64,000 bases of DNA, from positions 1,055,001-1,119,000 of the forward strand of contig NZ_CP162133.1 of the NCBI RefSeq assembly GCF_040833955.1, in the 5' to 3' direction. Every line of letters begins with the position of its first letter. Position 1 is the stretch's first letter. The position numbers were made by a program, and so were the translations under genes. Of the stretch, positions 26,360 through 35,151 are shown in pieces. Under the pieces are notes generated by a model. That model was not told the origin of the DNA. It saw only the letters and a program-made list of their open reading frames with translations, and did not search any database. This DNA is from Leptospira sp. WS60.C2. GTDB taxonomy: Bacteria; Spirochaetota; Leptospiria; Leptospirales; Leptospiraceae.

Positions 26360-26971
26360 CTATTTACTTTCTCGAAATCGAATCCATTCTGTGAATATTT
26401 TTGTTAGGTTCTTTTTTATGATGGCTCTATCTTTTTTTTTCGTGTTCGATACAAGCCATAGGCCTTGGTTGATTAGTCCGATGAGAATATGAGCTTCTTC
26501 GAAACTTGGTAAGGCCTTTATTTTATTCTCTTTTGCCATTCTTTCCAAAAAGTTTTTAAGTGGTGTGATGATAAAGTCCTCATCCAATTGAAAAATCTCT
26601 TCTGGTGACAAGACACTATAGCAGTCCCGAATCCATATTTGTACAAATTCTGGATCTTCCGCTAAGTCCCAAATAGAAGGAATTGATTTTAGAAAATCTT
26701 TCCAGCTAACATCTTGTAGTTCTAGAGCGGAGTTTTGGTTCATCATTTTACAAACTTCCCAAAAGATGTCCCGTTTGCTCGAAAAATGGTGGTACAAAGC
26801 ACCTTTCGTGACTCCCATCTCTGCGAGGATGTCCTCTATGGAGGTCGAGTTATATCCTTTTTTCCCAAATTGTTTTTTAGCGATTTTCAGAATTTCGAGT
26901 TTTGTCTCCTCTCCCTGTTTGATTTTTAAATTTTCTTTTTCTTGGCTCAACTGTTTCTCTTTTGGGGTCAT
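26360..26971 (-). CDS. TetR/AcrR-family transcriptional regulator
   Basis: The protein has 203 residues. After a charged start the helix-turn-helix sits at about residues 25-65 (AKKQFGKKGYNSTSIEDILA, EMGVTKGALYHHFSSKRDIF). The remaining helices form the ligand-binding core. It is divergent from the DUF418 gene (27074), and a 25-bp palindrome in the gap (27015-27039) is its probable operator. It should repress itself and the DUF418 membrane protein. The inducer is not evident. Confidence 0.9.
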   Translation of the reverse strand: MTPKEKQLSQEKENLKIKQGEETKLEILKIAKKQFGKKGYNSTSIEDILAEMGVTKGALYHHFSSKRDIFWEVCKMMNQNSALELQDVSWKDFLKSIPSIWDLAEDPEFVQIWIRDCYSVLSPEEIFQLDEDFIITPLKNFLERMAKENKIKALPSFEEAHILIGLINQGLWLVSNTKKKDRAIIKKNLTKIFTEWIRFRESK

Positions 26972-27014
26972 GGAGACATTTTTTTATGTTTTGCCGTTGA
27001 TTCAACAAAAAAAA

Positions 27015-27039
27015 ACATACGTACCGACGGTATGTATGT
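27015..27039. promoter_or_regulatory. TetR operator between tetR and DUF418 gene
   Basis: ACATACGTACCG-A-CGGTATGTATGT is an inverted repeat of two 12-base arms with one mismatch. This form (ACATAC...GTATGT) is common for TetR-family operators. It lies between the divergent genes 26360-26971 and 27074-28219, 44 bases from the tetR start and 35 from the other start. Confidence 0.75.
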
Positions 27040-27073
27040 TGACAAAAAAAGAATCAATTCCGAAAAGGGAAGT

Positions 27074-28219
27074 ATGAAGATAGAAAATACAAATCGATTG
27101 TTATTGTTGGATTGTTTACGCGGATTTGCTTTACTTGGGATTTTGATATCGAATATTCCCATTTTTTCTTTTCCCATCTATTCTGATGGTATCTTCCAAG
27201 ATGGCTTAGCAAAATTTGTAAAAGCGTTTTATCATTTCTTTGTGACTGGAAAGTTTTTTGTCTTGTTCTCGTTTGTGTTTGGATATGGATTTTCCATTCT
27301 ATTGGAAAACATTGAAGCAAAAGGTGGCAATTCAACACGTATTTACTTCCGAAGATTACTCGGGTTATTTGTTTTAGGTATCATCCATGCCGTATTCTTA
27401 TTTGAAGGAGATATCTTGGTTTCGTATTCGATTTTAGGAGTTTTTTTGTATTTTGTGAAGGATATGGAATCGAAATGGAAAAAAATGATCCTGGTCACAT
27501 GGATACTCTCTCTTTTTGCGTATGGAACCATTGGGATTGCAACTTACTTGAGTGTTTCAACATCGCAGGAAGTCATGGATACTTTATCAAAAGAAGCAAT
27601 TACCAATCACTTGGGAGATTTTGGGCAAAATGTAACACAACAATTATCAGATCTGGTCTATGTTTATCCTTTCATTTTATTGTTTAATGTTCCAACTGCA
27701 GCAATGATGTTTGTTGTAGGTCTATGGGCAGGAAAAAGAAAGGTATTTGCTACTCCTGAAAAAATTTGGAATTATTTTTCTGGGAAAAAACGATATCTGA
27801 TCTTAGTCGGTGTGTTATCGAATGGTTTGTATGTTGTTAGTAATCTCTTCCCAGATCATATCTGGTTAGGAATTCTGCCATCCTTTTTTCTTGCGTTTGG
27901 TGGTATTAGTTTTGCTCTTTTGTATGTGTTAGCCTTGGTATATTTGATCTCGATACGAGATTTCGGGGAATCTTTCTTGGTAAAGGGAGTATCAAGGGCA
28001 GGCTCTATGTCTTTAACCAATTATCTCTTGCAATCGATTCTGTGTTCCTTTCTGTTTGATGGATGGGGTCTTGGATGGTATGCAACCCTTCATCCGGGTA
28101 TTGTCCTTTGTTTGACTTTGCCCATTTACGGAGTGAATGTTATTTTCTCAAGTCTGTGGAAACAATATTTCCCTCAAGGACCCATGGAATGGTTACTACG
28201 AAAATGGACTTACGCTTGA
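27074..28219 (+). CDS. DUF418 family membrane protein
   Basis: The protein has 381 residues from the ATG at 27074, chosen because AAGGGA lies 4 bases upstream; the frame is open further back but reads through the operator. The start RLLLLDCLRGFALLGILISN is the DUF418 opening helix, and about eight more helices follow, including IYFRRLLGLFVLGIIHAVFLF and MSLTNYLLQSILC near the C-terminus. The family are inner-membrane proteins of unknown role, some near stress or drug-resistance genes. Control by the divergent TetR fits with a transport or detoxification role, but that is inference. Confidence 0.85.
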   Translation: MKIENTNRLLLLDCLRGFALLGILISNIPIFSFPIYSDGIFQDGLAKFVKAFYHFFVTGKFFVLFSFVFGYGFSILLENIEAKGGNSTRIYFRRLLGLFVLGIIHAVFLFEGDILVSYSILGVFLYFVKDMESKWKKMILVTWILSLFAYGTIGIATYLSVSTSQEVMDTLSKEAITNHLGDFGQNVTQQLSDLVYVYPFILLFNVPTAAMMFVVGLWAGKRKVFATPEKIWNYFSGKKRYLILVGVLSNGLYVVSNLFPDHIWLGILPSFFLAFGGISFALLYVLALVYLISIRDFGESFLVKGVSRAGSMSLTNYLLQSILCSFLFDGWGLGWYATLHPGIVLCLTLPIYGVNVIFSSLWKQYFPQGPMEWLLRKWTYA

Positions 28220-28253
28220 GATTTAACAATACAGATTCAGTCATTTGGTGATT

Positions 28254-30596
28254 TTAATACAAAAATCCTGAATCTGCATCGAGTTTTACGATGCCTATAC
28301 GGTAACGTTTGTTTGCATTGAGAATGTTCCCAAATGCATATAGTGCATTTCCGTTTAAAATGATTTTACGAATGGCAGATCCAGATTCTAGTTTAGGATC
28401 CCAAGAGTTGAGAGTTAATGTTTGGCGGTCCAAGGAAAAAATCCCATTTCGGGGATTGCCACCAATCGAACTGATAAAGCCACCTAAATAAATTCGATTA
28501 TCATTTTGGTCCATGGAACGAACAAATTCGGATGTATTGGGAAGGGTTCCATTGGTTGGAATCGAGGTTAGGTCAGGTAGTTGGTAAAAGGAAAGTCCAA
28601 ATCCAGCATAAGGCGCAGTCGTTTCGTATTGGCCACTCAAGATTAAACGATTGTCAGACACAAAGGCTGAATAAGCAGAAAAATTAGACGTAAATGTATC
28701 ACTATGAGTGGATTGGAATGCACCGGTGAAACGATTGAGTTTTGCTAAGTGGACAGCTACATTGGGTATGGTTGTGAATTGGCCTGCCACATAAAGTTCG
28801 TCATTCCAAACTTGTAAGGACCGTACTGTATTATTTGGATTTGCCAAAAAGTTTGCATCAAAGGTACTTGCTATTGGATCAAGTTTTGCAATTCGATTGA
28901 CTGGAACTGAATTTACATCAGGGAACACTCCAGCGGCATAAATAGAATTTTGATGATAAACCAGAGACTCAATCGAAGATGCTTGGAAAATAGGATTCCA
29001 TGCTAACAATGATTTTGTGTCCAAGTCAAACGCGGCAGTGGATTGACGGACGGTGTTGTTTATCAAGGAAAACTGTCCATGCAGATACAGTCTGTTTTCG
29101 GCAATGAGCATTGTGGAAACGAGATCATTTGGTTCAGGATTCCAGTCAGTTGGCACACCTGTCTGTAAATCCAATTCGGCAAAATAACCTTGTGCCCTTG
29201 TATCAATGGCTCCAAAACCTCCACCCAAAAAGATCACATTGTCTTTCATTTTTAAAGCAACGCCGTTGAATGTGTTATTCGCATTGAATAATTTTGGATT
29301 AAACTGGGTGACTACATCTGTTGGAATATGCAATTGGAAAACATACTTTCGATCTAAAGTTCGAACGGTTTCGAACATACCAAAGGCAAAGAGATGATCA
29401 TCAATGATAGATAGTTTGTAAACGTATTGAAAAATTCCATCAAGTGCATAGTCGGGGCTTGGTGTTGTTCCCGTTAAATCAGTTTTGAAAATTCCTAATC
29501 TAGGGGTAGAAATTTCGCCTGCGACAAACAATTGATCATTGTAAATCGCGATGTCAAATACGGCATTGCCAGCAATCACAAGCGAACTAAAGGCTGATGT
29601 GACAGTATTACTTGTTAGATCAATTGCAGCAAGTTTGGATCTGACAGCGGCGCCTGAATTTAAGGAAGAAAAGACGCCACCCAAATACAGAATGCCATCT
29701 TTGATCTCAAGTGTGTTGACATTTCCATTTGGAGTCACAATGGAATAGAAATCAGAGCCATTGATTTTGTGAATTTTTCCCAGATAAGCTGATGGATTTG
29801 AATTCACCGTTGTAAATTCTCCACCGATGTAAATAAAACTTCCGTCTGTTGCCAGACATTTCACATCAGTTCCTGATACAATTGGAGCCCAATCTTCAAT
29901 TTGGCCAGTGATCGCATTCACTGAGGCAACATGTTCACGGAAGGTTGTGGAAGGAAAGTTGGTAATGGCACCATTGGAAGATTGAAAGTCTCCGGCAAAA
30001 AAGATCCTCCCATCTAAATAAAGTAGGTCATAATAAATGGTAGTTGATGGATTCAACCTGGCATCAAACGACAAATCGAGTTGGCATTTGGAGTTGATCT
30101 TTGCAAGGTTTCTTCTCGGGTAGCCTTGAATGTGTGTGAATTTTCCAAGGATGTAGAGGTTACCAGCTGGATCCATCACTGCTTGGTTAATCGTCCCATA
30201 ACCTGGAAGTGATTCATCAAACACTTCTAGCTGTGGGCAATAAGTAGACGCAACTGGTTTTCCTGAATCACTCCAAACATAAGCCCCACCTCCAGTGAGC
30301 GCTGCCATTTGGTCAAAAAAACCACCAATATAAATTTTACCTTTCGCAATCGCTGCCGTGATCACTTCAGCAGGTGAACCAAAGGTAAAAACTCCATAAC
30401 TCAAAAAACTTGGTTCTCCTCGTTCGAAATAAGGAACACAACTAGGGGAGCGATCAGTTGTTAGATTCTTAACGAAAAGTAAATTGAGAAACGATCGAGA
30501 GTTCGGATCACATCCATTCTCTAATTCAGGTGGTTTACATCCAGAAGTCACAGTGTAAATCAGAAGGATGAATGCAAAAGAAAGGAATGATTTCAT
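28254..30596 (-). CDS. Beta-propeller lipoprotein (delta-60 repeat type)
   Basis: The protein has about 780 residues from ATG at 30596 (MKSFLSFAFILLIYTVTSGC; another ATG at 30617 precedes it). The signal ends in a lipobox Cys. From about residue 70 short strands repeat in the pattern IYIGGFFDQM, YILGKFTHIQ, IFFAGDFQS, IYIGGEFTTV, LYLGGVFSSL and FVAGEISTP, with about a dozen copies. This [IL]-[YF]-x-G-G-x-F motif is that of delta-60/kelch-like repeats. The product is expected to be a surface-exposed or periplasmic propeller. The partner is unknown. Confidence 0.8.
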   Translation of the reverse strand: MKSFLSFAFILLIYTVTSGCKPPELENGCDPNSRSFLNLLFVKNLTTDRSPSCVPYFERGEPSFLSYGVFTFGSPAEVITAAIAKGKIYIGGFFDQMAALTGGGAYVWSDSGKPVASTYCPQLEVFDESLPGYGTINQAVMDPAGNLYILGKFTHIQGYPRRNLAKINSKCQLDLSFDARLNPSTTIYYDLLYLDGRIFFAGDFQSSNGAITNFPSTTFREHVASVNAITGQIEDWAPIVSGTDVKCLATDGSFIYIGGEFTTVNSNPSAYLGKIHKINGSDFYSIVTPNGNVNTLEIKDGILYLGGVFSSLNSGAAVRSKLAAIDLTSNTVTSAFSSLVIAGNAVFDIAIYNDQLFVAGEISTPRLGIFKTDLTGTTPSPDYALDGIFQYVYKLSIIDDHLFAFGMFETVRTLDRKYVFQLHIPTDVVTQFNPKLFNANNTFNGVALKMKDNVIFLGGGFGAIDTRAQGYFAELDLQTGVPTDWNPEPNDLVSTMLIAENRLYLHGQFSLINNTVRQSTAAFDLDTKSLLAWNPIFQASSIESLVYHQNSIYAAGVFPDVNSVPVNRIAKLDPIASTFDANFLANPNNTVRSLQVWNDELYVAGQFTTIPNVAVHLAKLNRFTGAFQSTHSDTFTSNFSAYSAFVSDNRLILSGQYETTAPYAGFGLSFYQLPDLTSIPTNGTLPNTSEFVRSMDQNDNRIYLGGFISSIGGNPRNGIFSLDRQTLTLNSWDPKLESGSAIRKIILNGNALYAFGNILNANKRYRIGIVKLDADSGFLY

Positions 30597-30825
30597 ATAA
30601 CCAAAGTTTAGACTCATAAACTTTTTCTCGAGTCAAATTCAACGTATGCATACAAACAGAAAAAACAAAAGAATGTATGATTGGAACATGTCCGAATCTC
30701 TTTGTAGAAGGAGGTCATCTTTCAAGTGAGGATTTCGAAAGAGTGATCACCTCTCCTTTGATTCGTTGTCATAGTGACAACTACAGAAAAAAAAGTGATG
30801 TGGAAGGAAGAGGATTGGAATTCGA

Positions 30826-31104
30826 TCAATCTGCTTTTAAAGATTTTTTCTCCGATCCACTTGCATCTAAACATTTTTTCCTTTCAGATGCACTGCAATT
30901 GCCGGAATATCCTGTGATATTACCGCATTCATTATCAGAGTTTGCCTTACAAACGCTTTTAGCTTGTTGTCTTGCCGCATTGTTGTTTCCATCGATGCAC
31001 ACAGTTATTTATTTGTTTTTGCAAAATCCAAAACATTTAGCTGACAATTGAAAGAAAATTCCAGTTAGAAACAATAGAGAAATGAGAATCGTAAGTTTTT
31101 TCAT
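30826..31104 (-). pseudogene. Small cysteine-rich secreted protein gene interrupted by an in-frame stop
   Basis: A GAGG site lies just before the ATG at 31104. The frame begins with a signal peptide (MKKLTILISLLFLTGIFFQL) and reaches SAKCFGFCKNK, where a TAA (31009-31011) stops it after 31 codons. Beyond the stop the same frame stays open for 60 codons (VCIDGNNNAARQQAKSVC, NECGNITGYSGNC) to a TGA at 30826, with evenly spaced Cys. The unbroken phase on both sides points to a nonsense change in a gene for a 91-codon cysteine-rich protein. An opposite-strand frame in this DNA is its shadow. Confidence 0.6.
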
Positions 31105-31252
31105 CTTTACCTCGGGGAAAAGAAATCTATAATTCTCATACTTTGGGAAGACATTTTTAGATTTTATCAATTGTTTCTTGGGTTTCAAATTTATCGATTG
31201 ATTCTTTCTGATCCTTGTTTACGTTGATGGATACTTTTTTGGAGATGATCGT

Positions 31253-32842
31253 ATGAACGGATTCAAGCTGTTTCTTTTTTACATATTTTTTATGGTGACT
31301 TCTGTAGCAGCAGTAGACTCCACTTCCCGAGCGAAGGCCGATACTTTGTTAAAAAAACAAGATTACGTTTCTGCCTTCAAACTTGCGGAGACAATTTTAA
31401 AATCGGACCCAAATGATCGGTACGGACTGTGGTTACGTTTCACTTCTGCTTCTCAATTGGCAAATCAGAAAGGAAAATGGCCAGAGGAATGTTGGACGAG
31501 TGCAAAAGAGTTTATTGCCATTGCTGCAGAAGAAGAAGTTGTTAGTCTAACGTCAGCTATCTGGTGTTTGAACCATGAAAATCGATATTCCGAAATGACA
31601 TCGCTAATCCCCAAGGTAATTCCTTTCGCACAAGAGAAGGTTGGAGATGGAAATTATGGTTTGTTAATCAATACATTGACAATTGCTTATATGCGATTAA
31701 ATGAGAAGGAGAAGGCAAGAGAGATTTTGTTCCAAGGGTTGTCCCAACTATCGGGTAAGAAAGAAGCCATGAATACGGGTTATAATGTGGCAGAATTGTT
31801 TTACGATGAACAAATTTCCTTCAGTGAAAGGGAACGTTGGCATGAATTATTCCAAAATAACTTATTTAAAGACACTCCTACGAATCCACTCATTCCTTCC
31901 ATTGCTTGGAATACTTCGTTATTAACGGATGAGTATGTAAAAAAAGGTAAATATCATTTTGCTTTAGATACTATCTCTCTTTTGTATCCTGAGTTAGATA
32001 CAAACGTATCCTCCTACTGGAATTTTTTACGGGACCAACTTCTAATTAAATACAAAGCTTTACTTTTTAAAAATAGAAAGTTAAAGGAACCACCTCGTCG
32101 GAATTTGAAAATGATTTTTTTAGTGGTTCCTAAAACTAGATTACAAGATCCTTTGCCGAAAAAACTCGCAACGTATGAAACTTTAGATGCAGATTTGTCT
32201 GACAAAGATCTTTCTGATCTTTTACTGAGTTTTATTTATTTTCGAGATTCCTTTGAAGAACTTTCCAAAGGAGTTCATTGGGACTATGAAGTGATACAAA
32301 CTAATTCGGAAATTAAAACCACAAACTTTATAGAAGAAAGATCGCGATTTGTGATGCAACCATCGATTGAATCCATTCAACCGGCGCTTTCTTCGGACGT
32401 GTTAGAAAAAATCAAAGCCGCTGATGGTGTTGTAGTGGTATGGCCAGGGACAAAACAACCAGAAGGAGTCCTCATCACCAATGGAGGAGGGACTGAATGG
32501 AATTATGGTACTCCTTTGGATCCTGAAGTACGACTTACCATCATTTCCGATTCCAACAAAACGATAGCCAGTGGAAATCACGCTAACCATCCCATATTTC
32601 TGTATCATGAATTGTTCCATGTGCTCGAGTGGGCCTATCACAAATCTAACTTTCCTAAAAAAGACCATCCCTATGCTAGAAGGAAGGAATGGCCGAGAGA
32701 TTACAATGGAAATACGGAATGGGACTTCTATTCAGAAACATTTAACAAACGTATGATGAAAGAAGATAGTATGGATCGTGTGTATTGGATGGGTAGAAAA
32801 GAAGGATTTTTTGGAATCAAAAACAAGGAAGAAAAGCGCTAA
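31253..32842 (+). CDS. Secreted protein with TPR-like half and HExxH metalloprotease-like motif
   Basis: The protein has 529 residues. A signal peptide (LFLFYIFFMVTSVAAV) precedes helical repeats at about residues 25-240 that resemble tetratricopeptide units (ADTLLKKQDYVSAFKLAETI; YGLLINTLTIAYMRLNEKEK). The C-terminal third contains the zinc-protease motif HELFH (H452, E453, H456) inside FLYHELFHVLEWAYHKS, with a downstream EWDFYSETF that could supply the third ligand. I infer a zinc metalloprotease on the periplasmic or outer side. The protease family and target are unknown. The next gene begins 21 bases later. Confidence 0.65.
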   Translation: MNGFKLFLFYIFFMVTSVAAVDSTSRAKADTLLKKQDYVSAFKLAETILKSDPNDRYGLWLRFTSASQLANQKGKWPEECWTSAKEFIAIAAEEEVVSLTSAIWCLNHENRYSEMTSLIPKVIPFAQEKVGDGNYGLLINTLTIAYMRLNEKEKAREILFQGLSQLSGKKEAMNTGYNVAELFYDEQISFSERERWHELFQNNLFKDTPTNPLIPSIAWNTSLLTDEYVKKGKYHFALDTISLLYPELDTNVSSYWNFLRDQLLIKYKALLFKNRKLKEPPRRNLKMIFLVVPKTRLQDPLPKKLATYETLDADLSDKDLSDLLLSFIYFRDSFEELSKGVHWDYEVIQTNSEIKTTNFIEERSRFVMQPSIESIQPALSSDVLEKIKAADGVVVVWPGTKQPEGVLITNGGGTEWNYGTPLDPEVRLTIISDSNKTIASGNHANHPIFLYHELFHVLEWAYHKSNFPKKDHPYARRKEWPRDYNGNTEWDFYSETFNKRMMKEDSMDRVYWMGRKEGFFGIKNKEEKR

Positions 32843-32863
32843 TTGTTTTTTTAGCCTTGTCTA

Positions 32864-34012
32864 ATGGTTGATACGTTCGACCGGAGAAAATTTTTGCCAC
32901 CACTGTTGCTTCGTCTTTTGTTTTTACTGATTTTTACATTGCCACTCCTTCAATGTAAAGCGTTTGGAAAAGATCCAGAAGGAGTCCATCTCGAGACCAT
33001 TCAAAAATCCACGCACTATGATCGCTCTAGAGAGCAGTTTGTCAATCGTAGACCAGATGTTTTGGAGAAGATGCGTGAAAACCAAAATTTCTTTTCCCTT
33101 CTTCTTCGATTTTTATTTGGTGGAGACAAACATCAAAAGCCATCTGTCAAATTGCCTGAAGTAAAACCAGACTTTGCAGAATTTTTAAAACCTGATCGCA
33201 ATATAAAATTTATCTGGTTCGGTCATTCTACGTTTCTTGTGAATTTGGAAGGAACGATCTTGTTTTTTGATCCTGTGTTTTCTGAGTCCGCTGCTCCTTT
33301 TGGTTTTATGGTGAAACGATTCCAAGATGCTGTCGTGAAATTGGAAGAATTACCCAAGATTGATTATATCATTATCTCACATGACCATTATGATCATTTG
33401 GATATGGAAACGATTACTTTCTTTAAGTCCAAAAACACTCACTTCATCACACCACTTGGCGTAACTTCTCATATCAAAGAATGGGGCGTCACACAGGATC
33501 GTTTGCACGAATTGGATTGGTGGGAACGCTTTGATTTGGGAAAAATTCAGATCATCTGTACACCAGCGCAACATTTTTCCGGTCGTCGCGGTATGAACGG
33601 AAATAAAACCTTATGGTCCTCCTGGACTGTTCTTGGACAGAAAGAACGTTTTTATTTCAGTGGGGATTCAGGTTACGACATTCACTTCAAACAAATTGGA
33701 GACGCCTATGGTCCCTTTGATGTCACGTTCCTTGAAAATGGTCAATACAATCCAATGTGGCAAGCTGTACATTCCTTACCTGAACAAACAGCACAAGCCC
33801 ATTTAGATTTAAGAGGTAAACGTCTTGTACCAGTCCATTGGGGGATGTTTGACTTATCTCTGCACAGTTGGTATGAACCAGCGGTAAATATCGAAAAGGA
33901 AGCAAAAAAACATAATATTGATTTACTGACACCTAAGTTTGGTCAGCTGGTAAAATTAAAAGAACCTAATTTTTTTGAACGTTGGTGGAAAGAATACATT
34001 GAAAAAGATTGA
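32864..34012 (+). CDS. Metallo-beta-lactamase-fold lipoprotein (NAPE-PLD/UlaG-like)
   Basis: The protein has 382 residues. LLFLLIFTLPLLQC is a lipoprotein signal. From residue 115 the metallo-hydrolase fold begins (FIWFGHSTFLVNLEG), with the metal motif SHDHYDHLD (H173, H175, D177, H178), later FSGDSGYD and PVHWGMF as further ligands. The closest pattern is that of N-acyl-phosphatidylethanolamine phospholipase-D and UlaG proteins, so a lipid-phosphodiester substrate is possible. It is likely in one operon with the metalloprotease upstream. Confidence 0.85.
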   Translation: MVDTFDRRKFLPPLLLRLLFLLIFTLPLLQCKAFGKDPEGVHLETIQKSTHYDRSREQFVNRRPDVLEKMRENQNFFSLLLRFLFGGDKHQKPSVKLPEVKPDFAEFLKPDRNIKFIWFGHSTFLVNLEGTILFFDPVFSESAAPFGFMVKRFQDAVVKLEELPKIDYIIISHDHYDHLDMETITFFKSKNTHFITPLGVTSHIKEWGVTQDRLHELDWWERFDLGKIQIICTPAQHFSGRRGMNGNKTLWSSWTVLGQKERFYFSGDSGYDIHFKQIGDAYGPFDVTFLENGQYNPMWQAVHSLPEQTAQAHLDLRGKRLVPVHWGMFDLSLHSWYEPAVNIEKEAKKHNIDLLTPKFGQLVKLKEPNFFERWWKEYIEKD

Positions 34013-34057
34013 TACACATCTGCCTAATTCAAAAAGAATTTAGAACCAGTTTTCAGA

Positions 34058-34096
34058 TTCTTTACCTATTTTTGAAAAGTAGAAGTAGGTAAAGAA
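34058..34096 (+). promoter_or_regulatory. Inverted repeat covering the ribosome site of the next gene
   Basis: TTCTTTACCTA (34058-34068) and TAGGTAAAGAA (34086-34096) form a perfect 11-bp inverted repeat with a 17-base loop. The right arm contains the ribosome site AGGT and touches the ATG at 34096. A folded transcript would hide the site, so translation could be conditional. Confidence 0.55.
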
Positions 34097-34629
34097 TGCG
34101 TAAAATTCATCTCTTATTTTCCTTAATTTTTTTGTTAGCTTTGAATTGTTCTCCCGAAGAAGAAAAAGGTCTTTTTCCAGGATTTCAGATTACAGGTAAT
34201 GCTTTCACTGATGCATTGTTACTTGGTGTTTTAGCAACACCACCTTGTCAATTTCTCACAAATGAGAATGCTAATTCGTCGTTTGTTTTAGGAGAAGGGT
34301 TGACTTCAATTTGTAGCGCGCAACTTGTCCAAGGGACAATTCAAGTTATAAAGACGGGAACCTATGAGATTTCTGCCATTCCAGGAAAACAGACTCTGAC
34401 TGCTAGCCGGTGTAATTCGATGCATTTCGATTTTCATATTAGCCTTAGAGAGGGAAACAGTGAAATTCTTTCTTCCAGTGGGACGGCCTCCACTCAATTT
34501 GTTTTGGAAGCTGGGAAACAATACAGCTTGGTTCCGACTGGTCTTGTGGATCCAAATGTTTACCAATGCCAAGGCAGAACGGTAACTTCGAATGTCGTTC
34601 CCTATCGAATTCAATTCCAAAAACGATAG
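34096..34629 (+). CDS. Lipoprotein of unknown function
   Basis: The protein has 177 residues. Its signal MRKIHLLFSLIFLLALNC ends in a lipobox Cys. The mature part is beta-rich (IQVIKTGTYEISAIPGKQTL, FVLEAGKQYSLVPTGL), with four more Cys (PPCQFL, SICSAQ, SRCNSM, YQCQGR). It may be an Ig-like or jelly-roll domain. No family is recognised. A perfect inverted repeat overlaps its ribosome site. Confidence 0.7.
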   Translation: MRKIHLLFSLIFLLALNCSPEEEKGLFPGFQITGNAFTDALLLGVLATPPCQFLTNENANSSFVLGEGLTSICSAQLVQGTIQVIKTGTYEISAIPGKQTLTASRCNSMHFDFHISLREGNSEILSSSGTASTQFVLEAGKQYSLVPTGLVDPNVYQCQGRTVTSNVVPYRIQFQKR

Positions 34630-34674
34630 GTAGTTTCCGCAGTTGCGGATTACTACCATCGCGTTTTCACCGTT

Positions 34675-34693
34675 AGGAGGGTATACTCCTCCT
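34675..34693 (+). promoter_or_regulatory. Hairpin hiding the Shine-Dalgarno of 34694
   Basis: AGGAGG (34675-34680) is a perfect ribosome site and pairs exactly with CCTCCT (34688-34693) across a 7-base loop; the ATG follows at once. The site is 13 bases from the ATG, which is long. A similar small hairpin TCCGCA-GT-TGCGGA lies upstream at 34635-34648. Confidence 0.5.
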
Positions 34694-35134
34694 ATGAGGT
34701 GGATCCAATTATTGTTTCTATTCTATGTTTCCTGCACCAGTTTTGACAGGATGGTGTTTCTAGGTTATGTGGACGAAGAAATCCAATTGCGGCGAGATGA
34801 CTACCGAAGAAGACAGGTATCACTTGGATCTACGTCTGAGTGTTTATTACTTCCGAATGATATGTATCCTTATTCTAGAGTCGAACCTTGTGCGGTTGGA
34901 GATACGCGGGGTTTACAATATGAATCAGTCGTGCAAGTCCAAGGTCGTGTTCATGTTTGGTTCATTCCAGGTTATGTGTTAGTGGGCCATTCTAATCTTG
35001 AATTTTATAAGGATGTCACTCTAGGCAGAGGTCCATTCCACAATCGTTCCTTAAAGGAAAATATCCTCCGCCAATCGATGTCACAATCTCAATTTCAAAA
35101 TCGAAAGATTCCAACCATTCAGTATTCAAAATAA
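34694..35134 (+). CDS. Small lipoprotein, paralogue of 35152
   Basis: The protein has 146 residues from ATG 34694 (a TTG at 34643 in the same frame would add 17, but that reads through hairpins). MRWIQLLFLFYVSC is a lipoprotein signal. The mature part contains SECLLLPNDMYPYSRVEPC and VGDTRGLQYESV, matched by SECLVL...SRLEPC and VGDVRS in the next gene. A conserved Cys pair and an RG-PFHNRS tail are shared features. Function unknown. Confidence 0.65.
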   Translation: MRWIQLLFLFYVSCTSFDRMVFLGYVDEEIQLRRDDYRRRQVSLGSTSECLLLPNDMYPYSRVEPCAVGDTRGLQYESVVQVQGRVHVWFIPGYVLVGHSNLEFYKDVTLGRGPFHNRSLKENILRQSMSQSQFQNRKIPTIQYSK

Positions 35135-35151
35135 AATCAGGAGTTTTAAAA

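Noticed and set aside
26942..27073. Longer start of the DUF418 gene
   Set aside because: It would include the TetR operator and the divergent gene's start; AAGGGA stands before ATG 27074.
30677..31051. Plus-strand 124-codon frame
   Set aside because: It is antisense to a well-formed minus-strand gene with ribosome site, signal peptide and regular Cys; its own composition is not protein-like.
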